From Bacillota bacterium (GTDB lineage Bacteria; Bacillota; Clostridia; Oscillospirales; Acutalibacteraceae): a stretch of 64,000 nt of DNA. Within the stretch, counting starts at the first letter, position 1. Each line of letters begins with the position of its first letter. The position numbers and the translations under genes are program-made. Shown piece after piece: positions 8,100-15,832 of the stretch. The notes beneath the pieces were generated by a model, which saw nothing but the letters and a program-made list of their open reading frames with translations, was not told where the DNA came from and did not search any database. The stretch covers positions 1-64,000 of the forward strand of contig JAEWYE010000050.1 in assembly GCA_023458755.1 (NCBI GenBank). The letters are read 5' to 3'.

Positions 8100-8852
8100 A
8101 TGAAAAAGTTTGCACGTAAAGTCTTAGCAGTCGTTATTATTGCCGCTATGGCAGTCCCGATGACAACCGTAATGGCAGCCGATAAGCGGAACGCAAATTC
8201 ATCTGTACAAAAATCGGTATCCCAGCTTGAGAAGTCTCAAAAAAAGACACAGGCACAGGCGCAGGCAGCAGAAAAAAAGGCTGCCGCCCAGCAAAAAGTG
8301 GCCGATCTCAAACAGCAGCATGCTGCATTAAAAGCTGAAGTGAAAGCAAAGAAAGATACAATTAAGGCAAACAATACCCAACTTCAGACCATTCGCAAAG
8401 AAATCGTAACAAAGAAAAATTCCATCAATACGATTCTGAACGCATTGACTGAAAGCAATAAAGTGATTCCGTCCGATTTATTGGATGCCATTAAAACACA
8501 AGGCGCCGTTTTAAAGGCAGATTTGCAGGCTGTGAACAGCGGCAAAGGCACTTTGGCAAAAGCAGGCAGCGAAGTTGAAAATGAAGTGAAAGCGAATAAT
8601 TCGGACGCTGTATTAAAGGGTCTGGATAACGTTATCGCAAAACAAACAGCCAGAATCAATGCCCTGAAAAAACTCAGCAGCGACTTGGATATCATGTTGG
8701 AATTGGCACAAAAAGCACAAGCACAGGCAACCGATCCTGTTGTATCCGCTCCAGCGGACACAACATCTTCCGCGAGCAGCACTTCTTCCCCCGATACTTC
8801 TTCTGCAGCAAGCGTGGTATCTGAGGTAGAATCCGCATCTTCAATAAGCTAA
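8100..8852 (+). CDS. Secreted coiled-coil protein of unknown function
   Basis: 250 residues. Signal peptide of ~27 residues (KKFARKVLAVVIIAAMAVPMTTVMAA). Residues ~35-105 are Lys/Gln/Ala-rich with heptad character (EKSQKKTQAQAQAAEKKAAAQQKV), indicating a coiled coil; a second helical part follows. The last ~40 residues are a Ser/Thr/Ala tail like a cell-wall spacer but have no sorting motif. Co-transcribed with the lipoprotein gene upstream and ended by a strong terminator. A structural or periplasm-like scaffolding role is possible, but nothing fixes it. Confidence 0.65.
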   Translation: MKKFARKVLAVVIIAAMAVPMTTVMAADKRNANSSVQKSVSQLEKSQKKTQAQAQAAEKKAAAQQKVADLKQQHAALKAEVKAKKDTIKANNTQLQTIRKEIVTKKNSINTILNALTESNKVIPSDLLDAIKTQGAVLKADLQAVNSGKGTLAKAGSEVENEVKANNSDAVLKGLDNVIAKQTARINALKKLSSDLDIMLELAQKAQAQATDPVVSAPADTTSSASSTSSPDTSSAASVVSEVESASSIS

Positions 8853-8882
8853 GGACAGCAAACAACAATAAATAGCATGTAA

Positions 8883-8927
8883 AAAGGCGGTATCCCATAA
8901 CGATAAGAGTTACGGGATACTGCCTTT
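8883..8927. terminator. Terminator after the secreted-protein gene
   Basis: AAAGGCGGTATCCC pairs with GGGATACTGCCTTT with one G/T offset around a 17-base loop. It lies between convergent genes and has T or A runs on either side. Confidence 0.75.
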
Positions 8928-8982
8928 GTTTGTATATATGCGGTATTTTTAGCATTTTCAGTTTTTCTGTAAATTCTGTGAA

Positions 8983-9483
8983 TCAGTTCAGTCCGACAAC
9001 ACTGCTCCTTTTTTCCATCAAAACCGTGCTGCGCCATTTTCCGCTGCTGTCTTTTCCGATTCTTTCGCGGTATCCTACCTTACGGAAACCGCATTTTTCA
9101 TGCAGTTTGATACTGGCCTCATTATCCTCCATAATACCCGACTGTAGCGTCCAATAGCCCGCCTTTTCGGATTCCTCAATGAGCGTGTTGAGCAGCTTCT
9201 GTCCGATTCCCTTTTTCCTGGCATCTTCGGCTATGTAAATACTTAATTCTGCAATACCGGCGTAAACGCAGCGGCTGCTGACTTTTGAAAGAGCAACCCA
9301 GCCGACAATTTTAGTATCCAAGACTGCAACATATCTGCATTCCTCGATATGCGCGGCATCCCAGTCCCCAAAAGCAGGTATTTCGGTTTGAAACGTAGCT
9401 TTACCCGTTGCGATTCCTTCCCGATATATTTCAGCCACCACGGGCCAGTCATTTTCAGTCATTGCGCGAATGAGCACATCCAT
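8983..9483 (-). CDS. GNAT N-acetyltransferase (phosphinothricin acetyltransferase-like)
   Basis: 166 residues. Transfers acetyl from acetyl-CoA to an amine. The motif A region ELSIYIAEDARKKGIGQKLLNTLIEESEKAG contains the acetyl-CoA loop R-K-x-G-I-G; the N-terminal IRAMTENDWPVVAEIYREGI and the KLHEKCGFRKVGYRERIG block place it near Pat/Bar-like acetyltransferases. The start at MDVLIRAM is chosen because AAGGAAT precedes it; the reading frame extends upstream only to a TTG. It follows the C_GCAxxG_C_C gene by 31 bp, so they are likely co-transcribed. Substrate unknown. Confidence 0.85.
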   Translation of the reverse strand: MDVLIRAMTENDWPVVAEIYREGIATGKATFQTEIPAFGDWDAAHIEECRYVAVLDTKIVGWVALSKVSSRCVYAGIAELSIYIAEDARKKGIGQKLLNTLIEESEKAGYWTLQSGIMEDNEASIKLHEKCGFRKVGYRERIGKDSSGKWRSTVLMEKRSSVVGLN

Positions 9484-9514
9484 ACTTTCCCATTCCTTTA
9501 TGTATAAAATCAAA

Positions 9515-9958
9515 TTATTCCGACTCTTTCAGCATTTCGCCGACAATGGTTACGGCAGATGCAATCATCTTTGGACAGACCGTTGTAAACAGATTCTGCT
9601 CGTCAATTTTCTTCTTTTCACTCGGTATGCTGAGATCATATCCCAAAAGTTCTCGGCAAACAACCGTATTGTTCTCCTGCTTAAACCTTTGCATGAACTC
9701 CGCTGCCTTACTGTATGCAAGAGTCTTTGCTTCCGTGTCGGTGGATAAAAAATGTCCCCATTTGAGTCCAAGCACCATAAGCGCTCCGGTGACCGCGCCG
9801 CAAACCTCGCCGCTTCGCATTCCGCCGCCAAAGCAGGTTGATAGTTTTAACGCTGTCTCCTTATCTGAACCAAGTTCTTCCGAGAAAGTGGAAAGGACCG
9901 CCTGCGCACAATTAAAGCCATTTTGAAAGGTATCCTTTGCAATATCCGCCTTTTCCAT
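9515..9958 (-). CDS. C_GCAxxG_C_C family probable redox protein
   Basis: 147 residues with the signature that names the family: NGFNCAQAVL, then LSTCFGGGMRSGEVCGAVTGALMVLGL, and a later Cys in TTVCPKMI. The conserved cysteines suggest metal or redox chemistry, but no member's reaction is established to my knowledge. AAGGGA precedes the ATG by 7 bases. It lies just downstream of arsC on the same strand but has its own promoter candidate (9988-10017). Confidence 0.85.
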   Translation of the reverse strand: MEKADIAKDTFQNGFNCAQAVLSTFSEELGSDKETALKLSTCFGGGMRSGEVCGAVTGALMVLGLKWGHFLSTDTEAKTLAYSKAAEFMQRFKQENNTVVCRELLGYDLSIPSEKKKIDEQNLFTTVCPKMIASAVTIVGEMLKESE

Positions 9959-9987
9959 GGAATCATCCCTTTTCTATATTTCCGTTT

Positions 9988-10017
9988 ATTATACAATATT
10001 TTATTATCAAAACACAA
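9988..10017 (-). promoter_or_regulatory. Candidate promoter of the C_GCAxxG_C_C gene
   Basis: On the minus strand TTGTGT (10012-10017), 18-bp spacer, TATAAT (9988-9993), 30 bp before the ATG. No terminator hairpin is visible between arsC and this promoter, so read-through from the ars operon is possible. Confidence 0.5.
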
Positions 10018-10040
10018 TCAAAAATTACTTCTCTTGCTTA

Positions 10041-10448
10041 TTATTGGGTACCGCCGCAGGCAGCTGTCAACGCGGATAACTTTTCTTTTATGGTTTCAGC
10101 CGTTTGGATAAATGCTTCATCCGGCATTCCGGTCGGGTCTTCCAGTCCCCAATCCTCACGGTGCTTACAGGGAAGATACGGGCATTGAACGCCGCACCCC
10201 ATGGTAATTACGATATCAACCGGAGGAATGTCAGATAAAAGCTTCGGCCATTGGGTTTGGGTCATATCGTAGCCATATAGTTTTTTTATGATTCTCACCG
10301 CATCCGGATTAATCTGGCTTTTCAGTTCGGTGCCTGCGGAATACGCTTCCCATACATCGGAAGCGATTAATTTGCAGATTGCTTCTGCCATTTGTGAACG
10401 GCAGGAATTATGTGTACAGACAAACGCAATTTTTAATTTTCTGTCCAT
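10041..10448 (-). CDS. arsC: Arsenate reductase, thioredoxin-coupled (LMW phosphatase fold)
   Basis: 135 residues. Reduces arsenate to arsenite in the cytoplasm so that it can be exported. The phosphatase P-loop CTHNSCRS starts with the nucleophile Cys11, with Cys16 inside the loop. Cys85, Cys89 and Cys94 in the TMGCGVQCPYLPCKH region stand where thioredoxin-type ArsC proteins keep their redox relay cysteines, and EDWGLEDPTG carries the acid Asp. Last gene of the operon, 20 bp after acr3. GAGGG lies just before the ATG. Confidence 0.9.
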   Translation of the reverse strand: MDRKLKIAFVCTHNSCRSQMAEAICKLIASDVWEAYSAGTELKSQINPDAVRIIKKLYGYDMTQTQWPKLLSDIPPVDIVITMGCGVQCPYLPCKHREDWGLEDPTGMPDEAFIQTAETIKEKLSALTAACGGTQ

Positions 10449-10468
10449 GTAACCCTCTCTTCTTACTG

Positions 10469-11524
10469 CTAACCGCTAACTTTAAAAAATTTGCTCTTGA
10501 AATAAAGTGCAAGACGAACTAAGGAAATCATAACCGGTACTTCAATCAACGGCCCGATAACGGCAGCAAATGCCTGACCGGAGCTGATTCCAAAAATTGC
10601 GACCGATACCGCGATAGCAAGCTCAAAATTATTGCTTGCAGCCGTAAAGGACAGGGTTGAGGCGTGGCGATATTCGAATCCCATTTGACGGGAAAGGAAA
10701 AAGCTGAGAAGAAACATGATGACAAAATAAAGAAGAAGCGGAATTGCGATACGAACTACATCCAAAGGCAATTGCACAATATAGCGGCCTTTGAGCATAA
10801 ACATGATGATAATGGTATAAAGAAGGGAAATCAGCGCAAGGGGCGATATTTTGGGAATAAAGGTCTTATTCAGCCACTCTTTACCTTTGAAATGAATCAC
10901 CACAAAACGCGTTATAATTCCCGCGGCAAACGGGATACCCAAATAAATAAGAACACTGCGCGCAACATCCAGCATAGAAACGTTCACCGTGCTGCCACCC
11001 CAGGAAAGATGGAACACCTTCGGCAAAACCGTGATAAACAGCCAAATGTACAGCGAATAAAATAAAATTTGAAAAACAGCGTTCAGCGCAACCAAAGCGG
11101 CGCAGAATTCATTGTCGCCTTTCGCCAGCGTATTCCAGATAATCACCATAGCGATACAGGGGGCAATGCCGATAATAACCGTTCCGATGGCGTATTCCGG
11201 TTTATCCGGCAAGCACACGGCCGCAAGTAAAAACATCAGCAGCGGTCCGATAATCCAGTTCTGCAAAACAGCCAGACCGAATACCTTTTTGTTGCTTGTC
11301 ACGTTGCGGATTTCCTCGTATTTTACTTTGATCAGCGGCGGATACATCATCAGGATTAATCCGACCGCAATCGGCCAGGAAATCGTTCCGGTACTTAAAT
11401 TGCTGATTGAATTTGCCGCAGACGGGAAAAAGTTGCCGAGCGCTACGCCCAGCGCCATTGCAATAAAAATCCACAGCGTTAAAAAACGGTCTAAGAGAGA
11501 GAGTCTTCCACCTGCTTTTTCCAT
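10469..11524 (-). CDS. acr3: Arsenite efflux permease, ACR3 family
   Basis: 351 residues with about ten membrane segments. Exports arsenite. The family block GIAPCIAMVIIWNTLAKGD contains the essential Cys123, and the first TM region (SLLDRFLTLWIFIAMALGVALG) and ASNNFELAIAVSVAIFG are typical of ACR3 rather than the ArsB antiporter family. With ArsA encoded directly upstream it may work as an ATP-driven pump. GAGGTGG lies 8-9 bases before the ATG; the gap to arsA is 49 bp. Confidence 0.92.
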   Translation of the reverse strand: MEKAGGRLSLLDRFLTLWIFIAMALGVALGNFFPSAANSISNLSTGTISWPIAVGLILMMYPPLIKVKYEEIRNVTSNKKVFGLAVLQNWIIGPLLMFLLAAVCLPDKPEYAIGTVIIGIAPCIAMVIIWNTLAKGDNEFCAALVALNAVFQILFYSLYIWLFITVLPKVFHLSWGGSTVNVSMLDVARSVLIYLGIPFAAGIITRFVVIHFKGKEWLNKTFIPKISPLALISLLYTIIIMFMLKGRYIVQLPLDVVRIAIPLLLYFVIMFLLSFFLSRQMGFEYRHASTLSFTAASNNFELAIAVSVAIFGISSGQAFAAVIGPLIEVPVMISLVRLALYFKSKFFKVSG

Positions 11525-11573
11525 ATAGAAACCACCTCAATATTTATATTTTGCTGTTCACGACAAGTATTTA

Positions 11574-13328
11574 CTATTTGAGAAGTTCCAGCAGATTCTT
11601 CCCTTTCACTTCAAAAGGCATCCACGGTATGACCGCATAATTGCCGTCTGAAATTTGATTCACTTTTTGAATCCACTGGGATTCGTTCGCGGCCTTCGCT
11701 TTTAAGAACGTACTGGAGGTGTCCGTTAATGAATAACTGGAATTGATTACCCACCATCTTACCGAAAGCCCTGCCCGCTTTAAATCTTCAGCGAGGCGTT
11801 TTGCTTCATAAAACGGGGTTGTTTCAGCAAGCGTGACAATCACGACTTCGGTATAATCCGGATCTTTCAGCCTAGGCAGCAGATTTCGAGCCGCCTTAGG
11901 AACATCTCCGCCGGACTGTTCAATTTGCCGGTTATAATCCTGTGTGGATTCAAGCAAAAGAATGGTATGCCCTGTTGGAGCGGTGTCAATAATGACCGTT
12001 TCATCCTCGCTTTTTGCCACAATTTCGGCAAACGCGCGGAACACGGCAATTTCCTGTGTGCATGGGGAGCGCAGATCTTCCTTCACATATTCCAGATCAT
12101 TTTCCGACATGGTTTGACGTGCTTTATTCAGCACCTCATCCTGATATTTTTTTAATTCGGCCTGTTCGTCGATATGGCTGATTGAAATAGAAGAATTCTG
12201 ATCCATGACAAAGTTTAAATGGTCGGCCGGGTCCGTTGTTGCCAGCCGAACCTTCGATCCCTTTTGGCTTAGACCGAGGGCTATGGCAGCGGCCACGGTC
12301 GTTTTTCCAACTCCGCCTTTTCCCATGGTAAACACAACTTTTTTGCCGGTTTGATAAATCTCATCCACCAAATTAGCTAGACGGAATCCGCTGATTTCAT
12401 CTACGGCTGCTGTGGTATTAATTTGCCCGGAATGGGACAGCATGTGACGAACATTTTCAATGCCGGTAATATTATAAGTTCTGAGCGGTACCATCGTAAT
12501 TGGAAACTTGAAAAGGCTTTGCGGAATGCTCTTAAGCGCGGCCTGCTGCTTTTCAAACAAGGCAGTTTCCAGCTTATCACTTGATTCACATGCTTCCATC
12601 AATCCGTTTATGACAAGCATTTGCCGGTTAATCTGCAATGCGCCCAGTTCACTGGAAGCCCGTTCCGCTTCTAATATCGGAGATTTTTCCGGTCTGGTAA
12701 CAAGTATGAGTGTTGTCAGGCTGGCATCGGCTAAAGTATGGACCGCCTTTTTATAAACGGACTTCTTGCTTTCGAGCCCTGAAAGCTGCCCGAGACAGGA
12801 CGCACCGTGTGTGCTTTCACTGATGAAGCCGCTCCACGCGGAAGGAAGCTGGAGCATGCGCAGTGTATGACCGGTAGGTGCCGTATCAAAAATAATGTGG
12901 TCAAAGGATTTTGCCTTTTCTTCATCGGTTAAAAAAGAAGAGAATTCATTAAATGCCGCAATCTCTACAGTGCAGGAGCCGGAAAGCTGTTCTTCCATGT
13001 TTTGAATGACAGAATCGGGCAATGTTCCGCGGTACGGCCCTATTACGGATTCCCGATATTCGGCCGCAGCGGCAAGCGGGTCAAGGTTCGCTACCACAAG
13101 CCCGGGAACCTCTCGGATTTCATGTCCCTTGTTATCCAGCTCCATGCCGAATACATCCTGAAGATTGGATGCCGGATCGGTACTGACAAGAAGCACCTTT
13201 TTGCCGGAATCCGCAAGATTGACCGCAGTTGCACAGGCTACGGATGTTTTTCCTACACCGCCCTTGCCGGTAAAGAACAGGTATTTTGTCATTGCGGCCT
13301 TTGTGGGAGAATATAATTCCATTATCAT
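11574..13328 (-). CDS. arsA: Arsenical pump-driving ATPase ArsA (two-domain)
   Basis: 584 residues in two homologous halves, each with a deviant Walker A: TGKGGVGKT at 20-28 and MGKGGVGKT near 335. The three arsenite-binding cysteines known from E. coli ArsA have counterparts here: SGSCTVE, GASCLGQ and RSPCTQE. Each half also has the DTAPTGHTLR/IL signal sequence. ArsA couples ATP hydrolysis to the membrane permease. The start MIMELY is kept because GAGG lies 8 bases upstream of the first ATG. Twelve bp separate it from arsD, its metallochaperone. Confidence 0.95.
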   Translation of the reverse strand: MIMELYSPTKAAMTKYLFFTGKGGVGKTSVACATAVNLADSGKKVLLVSTDPASNLQDVFGMELDNKGHEIREVPGLVVANLDPLAAAAEYRESVIGPYRGTLPDSVIQNMEEQLSGSCTVEIAAFNEFSSFLTDEEKAKSFDHIIFDTAPTGHTLRMLQLPSAWSGFISESTHGASCLGQLSGLESKKSVYKKAVHTLADASLTTLILVTRPEKSPILEAERASSELGALQINRQMLVINGLMEACESSDKLETALFEKQQAALKSIPQSLFKFPITMVPLRTYNITGIENVRHMLSHSGQINTTAAVDEISGFRLANLVDEIYQTGKKVVFTMGKGGVGKTTVAAAIALGLSQKGSKVRLATTDPADHLNFVMDQNSSISISHIDEQAELKKYQDEVLNKARQTMSENDLEYVKEDLRSPCTQEIAVFRAFAEIVAKSEDETVIIDTAPTGHTILLLESTQDYNRQIEQSGGDVPKAARNLLPRLKDPDYTEVVIVTLAETTPFYEAKRLAEDLKRAGLSVRWWVINSSYSLTDTSSTFLKAKAANESQWIQKVNQISDGNYAVIPWMPFEVKGKNLLELLK

Positions 13329-13340
13329 TCACTTTTCCTC

Positions 13341-13730
13341 TTAACAGCAGCCTTTCGAACCGCAGTTGCATTTTTTTACTACCTTAACTTTTACGGAATG
13401 TGTTTCGATATCCCCTACCGGAACACCGAGCCAATTCGAAAATTCTTGATTCGTCGGGTAGCTGCCCGTTTTCACAATTTTACCGTCCGCTAACGTAATC
13501 GGCAAAACATTGACACCGCTTTTGTTCAGTTCGTCATTTATAACCGGATTGGCGACAAATGCATGCGGATCCGAAGAAAGGTTATGCCTTTCTACTTCAA
13601 TTCCAATTTTCTTCAGATTTTCAATCACCGCGGCAACCCGGATGAGTTCCGGATTCACGGAAGGGCCGCAAACTCCTGTGGAACAGCACATGGCCGGATC
13701 AAAAATTACAATTTTTTCGAAATTACTCAT
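13341..13730 (-). CDS. arsD: Arsenite metallochaperone ArsD
   Basis: 129 residues. Carries arsenite to ArsA and may act as a weak secondary repressor. The binding site is Cys15-Cys16-Cys21 in DPAMCCSTGVCG, equal to Cys12/13/18 of E. coli ArsD. The C-terminus has a further cysteine cluster (KKCNCGSKGCC), seen in many longer ArsD proteins. The ATG start has AAGGGG 9 bases upstream; an upstream TTG is less likely. The upstream gap to hgcB contains an ATATAGA/TCTATAT palindrome. Confidence 0.92.
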   Translation of the reverse strand: MSNFEKIVIFDPAMCCSTGVCGPSVNPELIRVAAVIENLKKIGIEVERHNLSSDPHAFVANPVINDELNKSGVNVLPITLADGKIVKTGSYPTNQEFSNWLGVPVGDIETHSVKVKVVKKCNCGSKGCC

Positions 13731-13762
13731 TACAGACAACCCCTTATCAATATTTTTCTATT

Positions 13763-13782
13763 ATATAGAATTTTATCTATAT
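13763..13782. promoter_or_regulatory. Second ArsR-type palindrome, in front of arsDA-acr3-arsC
   Basis: ATATAGA (13763-13769), six bases, TCTATAT (13776-13782): a perfect 7-bp inverted repeat whose half-sites are the same as the outer arms of the operator before arsR. On the minus strand a TATAAT overlaps its end, though no good -35 is seen. It could be an internal promoter/operator separating control of hgcAB from arsDABC. Confidence 0.5.
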
Positions 13783-13816
13783 GTATCCTATGCAAACGGG
13801 AAAAAAATGTTCGCAA

Positions 13817-14110
13817 TCAGCAGCAATCTGAACCACCGGAACAATCGCAGGAAGGTTCGGTTCCGGTCAGAAACCCATGGATAATTGCCGCTGCACAGCC
13901 GACGCCCGGCGTTACGGTAACAGCGGAAAACGCACAGTTTTTCGCGCAAGCACCGCATTCCATACAGTCGTTTTTGTTTTGAATAACCGCTTTTTTATCG
14001 ACAATTTCAAATACATTGTGTGGGCACACCTGAGCGCACATTCCGCAGCCTGTGCATTTATCCGCATCCAACTTAAGTGTTACGACATCTTTTAAATAAT
14101 GCAGTTTCAT
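13817..14110 (-). CDS. hgcB: Mercury-methylation ferredoxin HgcB
   Basis: 97 residues. Works with HgcA to form methylmercury, supplying electrons to reduce the corrinoid cobalt and possibly handling Hg(II). Two 4Fe-4S motifs: Cys19-22-25-29 (CTGCGMCAQVCP) and Cys49-52-55-59 (CMECGACAKNCA, with Ala instead of the usual Pro). HgcB-specific marks follow: Cys72 in TPGVGCAA and a terminal vicinal pair Cys96-Cys97. Two extra cysteines (88 and 90) are present. AAGGAAG precedes the ATG. It lies 99 bp after hgcA. A plain ferredoxin would lack the GVGCA and C-terminal CC features. Confidence 0.92.
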   Translation of the reverse strand: MKLHYLKDVVTLKLDADKCTGCGMCAQVCPHNVFEIVDKKAVIQNKNDCMECGACAKNCAFSAVTVTPGVGCAAAIIHGFLTGTEPSCDCSGGSDCC

Positions 14111-14209
14111 AGTAAGCTTCCTTTCTTCGCAGACACAAAATTCTCATGAATAGCAAAGTGGCGATCATTGACCGCAAAGCGAGGTCGAATTTTATTCAAC
14201 CTTTCACCT

Positions 14210-15343
14210 CTATTGAAGCATCTTTATTATGCTGTCCGCTAACAGCAGAACAATACCTAGAACAGATGCCAGTATCATAACAGGAATCGCAATGCGCATT
14301 TCTTTATTTACGCCGGTAGGCGAAGTAAAGGTAGAACTTCCGGTAAAATTCATGGCCATATAAGCGGATACGGATGGAAGCAAAAGAAAGAAGGAGATTG
14401 TTTTCAGTAATCCAATCGCGCCGAATCCGCCGAACAGAAAGATTACCGCAATCGCCCATATAACACCCAGAAGTGCGCCTTTAAATGCAAACGCCCTGCC
14501 GGGAATCCAAGGAAGAAGAATGGGCGTGAAAACACATCCGGCTGCAATGGCTCCGAAAAATCCCGCAAACTCCATAAAACCGAATTTTCCGATTCCGACC
14601 GCATTGAGCAAAAACAGAACACCGAGAAAAAGAAAAAACGGTTTGAAAGACTGTACAAGATCAACCGGTGTCAGAACGATTCGGTCAGCTATCGTGAATT
14701 TAACCTCACGCATTTGCGGCGTCGCCTTCATTTCGGCGGCGAGAAACGCCTTAATATCACAGGCGCGTACCGGCCCGTAAACCACATGGAATCCGCTTTC
14801 CTTTGCAATTTCATGAGCAGCCACTCCGGTAGCGCCAAGCTGCGGAAGAATCAGTGTGCGGTGCGTTACCACTTTCGAAAGCGATACCGCATCTATCCGT
14901 TTTAAAAGTTCCTTCGTACCGAAGGTTCCCTTCCCTGCCGCACACCAAACGTTCACGCCTTTCGTATCCAAAATCAAAAGCCATACATGCAAGCCCGCAA
15001 GTTCTTTGCGCAGGCTGTCAAAAGTCAGTTTGTAATTGGCAGATACAAGTACCGGAGAATTTCCATTTGGACTGCCCACCGCATACAAACCGGGTTCTAC
15101 CCGGTAGCTCATTCGTCCAATGCCCCACCGAACCTTCCACGCGCCAAAATAATCGCGCGGTTTTAATGCGGTTGCGATTTTTGGAACAATACCTGCACCC
15201 GACTGAACCGTTCCGGTGATATACGGAGCATTCAGATTGACTGAACTCTTTGTACCGCAGCAGCAGCCGGATGAGCACGCCGCTGGTGATTCCGCCGTTG
15301 AGGGAAACCCAGCCAAAAAATCTTGATATTTATCAGGCTCCAT
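14210..15343 (-). CDS. hgcA: Mercury-methylating corrinoid protein HgcA
   Basis: 377 residues. Transfers a methyl group from its corrinoid to Hg(II), giving methylmercury. The diagnostic cap-helix motif NVWCAAGK is at 131-138, with Cys134 as the lower cobalt ligand. The corrinoid-binding domain (~40-230) is of the CdhD/acetyl-CoA-synthase type, and five C-terminal TM helices follow (about 235-375), as in known HgcA. The N-terminus is longer than in model proteins and holds a cysteine cluster (Cys23, 27, 28, 29). The start is MEPDKYQ: AAGGGAGT is 7 bases upstream. It overlaps the arsR stop by 11 bp. An in-frame Met 35 codons earlier lies deep inside arsR and is rejected. Confidence 0.95.
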   Translation of the reverse strand: MEPDKYQDFLAGFPSTAESPAACSSGCCCGTKSSVNLNAPYITGTVQSGAGIVPKIATALKPRDYFGAWKVRWGIGRMSYRVEPGLYAVGSPNGNSPVLVSANYKLTFDSLRKELAGLHVWLLILDTKGVNVWCAAGKGTFGTKELLKRIDAVSLSKVVTHRTLILPQLGATGVAAHEIAKESGFHVVYGPVRACDIKAFLAAEMKATPQMREVKFTIADRIVLTPVDLVQSFKPFFLFLGVLFLLNAVGIGKFGFMEFAGFFGAIAAGCVFTPILLPWIPGRAFAFKGALLGVIWAIAVIFLFGGFGAIGLLKTISFFLLLPSVSAYMAMNFTGSSTFTSPTGVNKEMRIAIPVMILASVLGIVLLLADSIIKMLQ

Positions 15344-15674
15344 GATCGTTACTCCCTTCACAGCTGCAGTGTGCGGTATGGCAGATGCAGTCTTCTTTTT
15401 CGCTTGTAATATGTTTCCAATAGTCCAAAATGCTCTTTGCGGTCTCATGGTTTAGTGTGTAATGCATCCAGGCCCCCTGACGAGTGCCGTCGACAATCCC
15501 GCAGTCTGTCAGTATTTTCATGTGATAGGATAAAGTCGGCTGGGTAATTTGAAAGAACTTTAAGATATCACAGGCGCATAACTCACCGCAGGAAAGCATA
15601 TCAATGATTTTCAGCCGTGTTTCATCCGACAGTGCTTTAAAAAGCAGAGCATAATCCGCATAGTTTTTTTCCAT
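15333..15674 (-). CDS. arsR: ArsR/SmtB-family metalloregulator of the ars-hgc operon
   Basis: 113 residues. Winged-helix repressor that leaves DNA on binding arsenite. The alpha-3 metal site ELCACDIL contains Cys33 and Cys35; the recognition helix is TQPTLSYHMKIL. The C-terminus adds another cysteine group (Cys96, 98, 103, 105 with His99, 102), not part of the minimal E. coli-type site. The start is the ATG preceded by AAGGAGG; a longer reading frame would run through the operator. First gene of the operon. Its stop codon overlaps the hgcA start, so the two are translationally coupled. Confidence 0.93.
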   Translation of the reverse strand: MEKNYADYALLFKALSDETRLKIIDMLSCGELCACDILKFFQITQPTLSYHMKILTDCGIVDGTRQGAWMHYTLNHETAKSILDYWKHITSEKEDCICHTAHCSCEGSNDHGA

Positions 15675-15687
15675 AGCTGCCTCCTTT

Positions 15688-15754
15688 ATATAGACAAGCA
15701 TCAATCACATTGAATGTTATCTATATAATAAGGCTGAGCAAGCCTGTTTGTCAA
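15688..15754 (-). promoter_or_regulatory. Promoter and operator of the arsR-hgcAB-arsDA-acr3-arsC operon
   Basis: Minus strand: TTGACA (15749-15754), 18-bp spacer, TATTAT (15725-15730). From the -10 onward runs an imperfect dyad, 15688-15726: ATATAGA and TCTATAT outer arms with CAA/TTG inner arms around TGTGA. A repressor bound there would block RNA polymerase. Confidence 0.75.
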
Positions 15755-15772
15755 GAGATAAAAATTTAAAAA

Positions 15773-15813
15773 GCAAAAAAGGAATACGTCGATACGACAT
15801 ATCCCCTTTTTGC
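15773..15813 (-). terminator. Terminator of the nagB-MCP unit
   Basis: GCAAAAAAGGAATA pairs (with G-U pairs) with TATCCCCTTTTTGC, with an inner GTCG/CGAC stem, 20 bp after the chemoreceptor stop codon. Confidence 0.65.
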
Positions 15814-15832
15814 AAGTTCAATACGATTTGAA

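Noticed and set aside
14210..15343. HgcA as a CO dehydrogenase/acetyl-CoA synthase corrinoid subunit
   Set aside because: That subunit lacks the NVWCAAGK cap helix and the five C-terminal TM helices, and no Wood-Ljungdahl genes are nearby.
15344..15448. N-terminal extension of hgcA by 35 codons to an upstream Met
   Set aside because: It lies entirely inside arsR in another frame, has no ribosome-binding site, and the ATG at 15343 has AAGGGAGT correctly placed.
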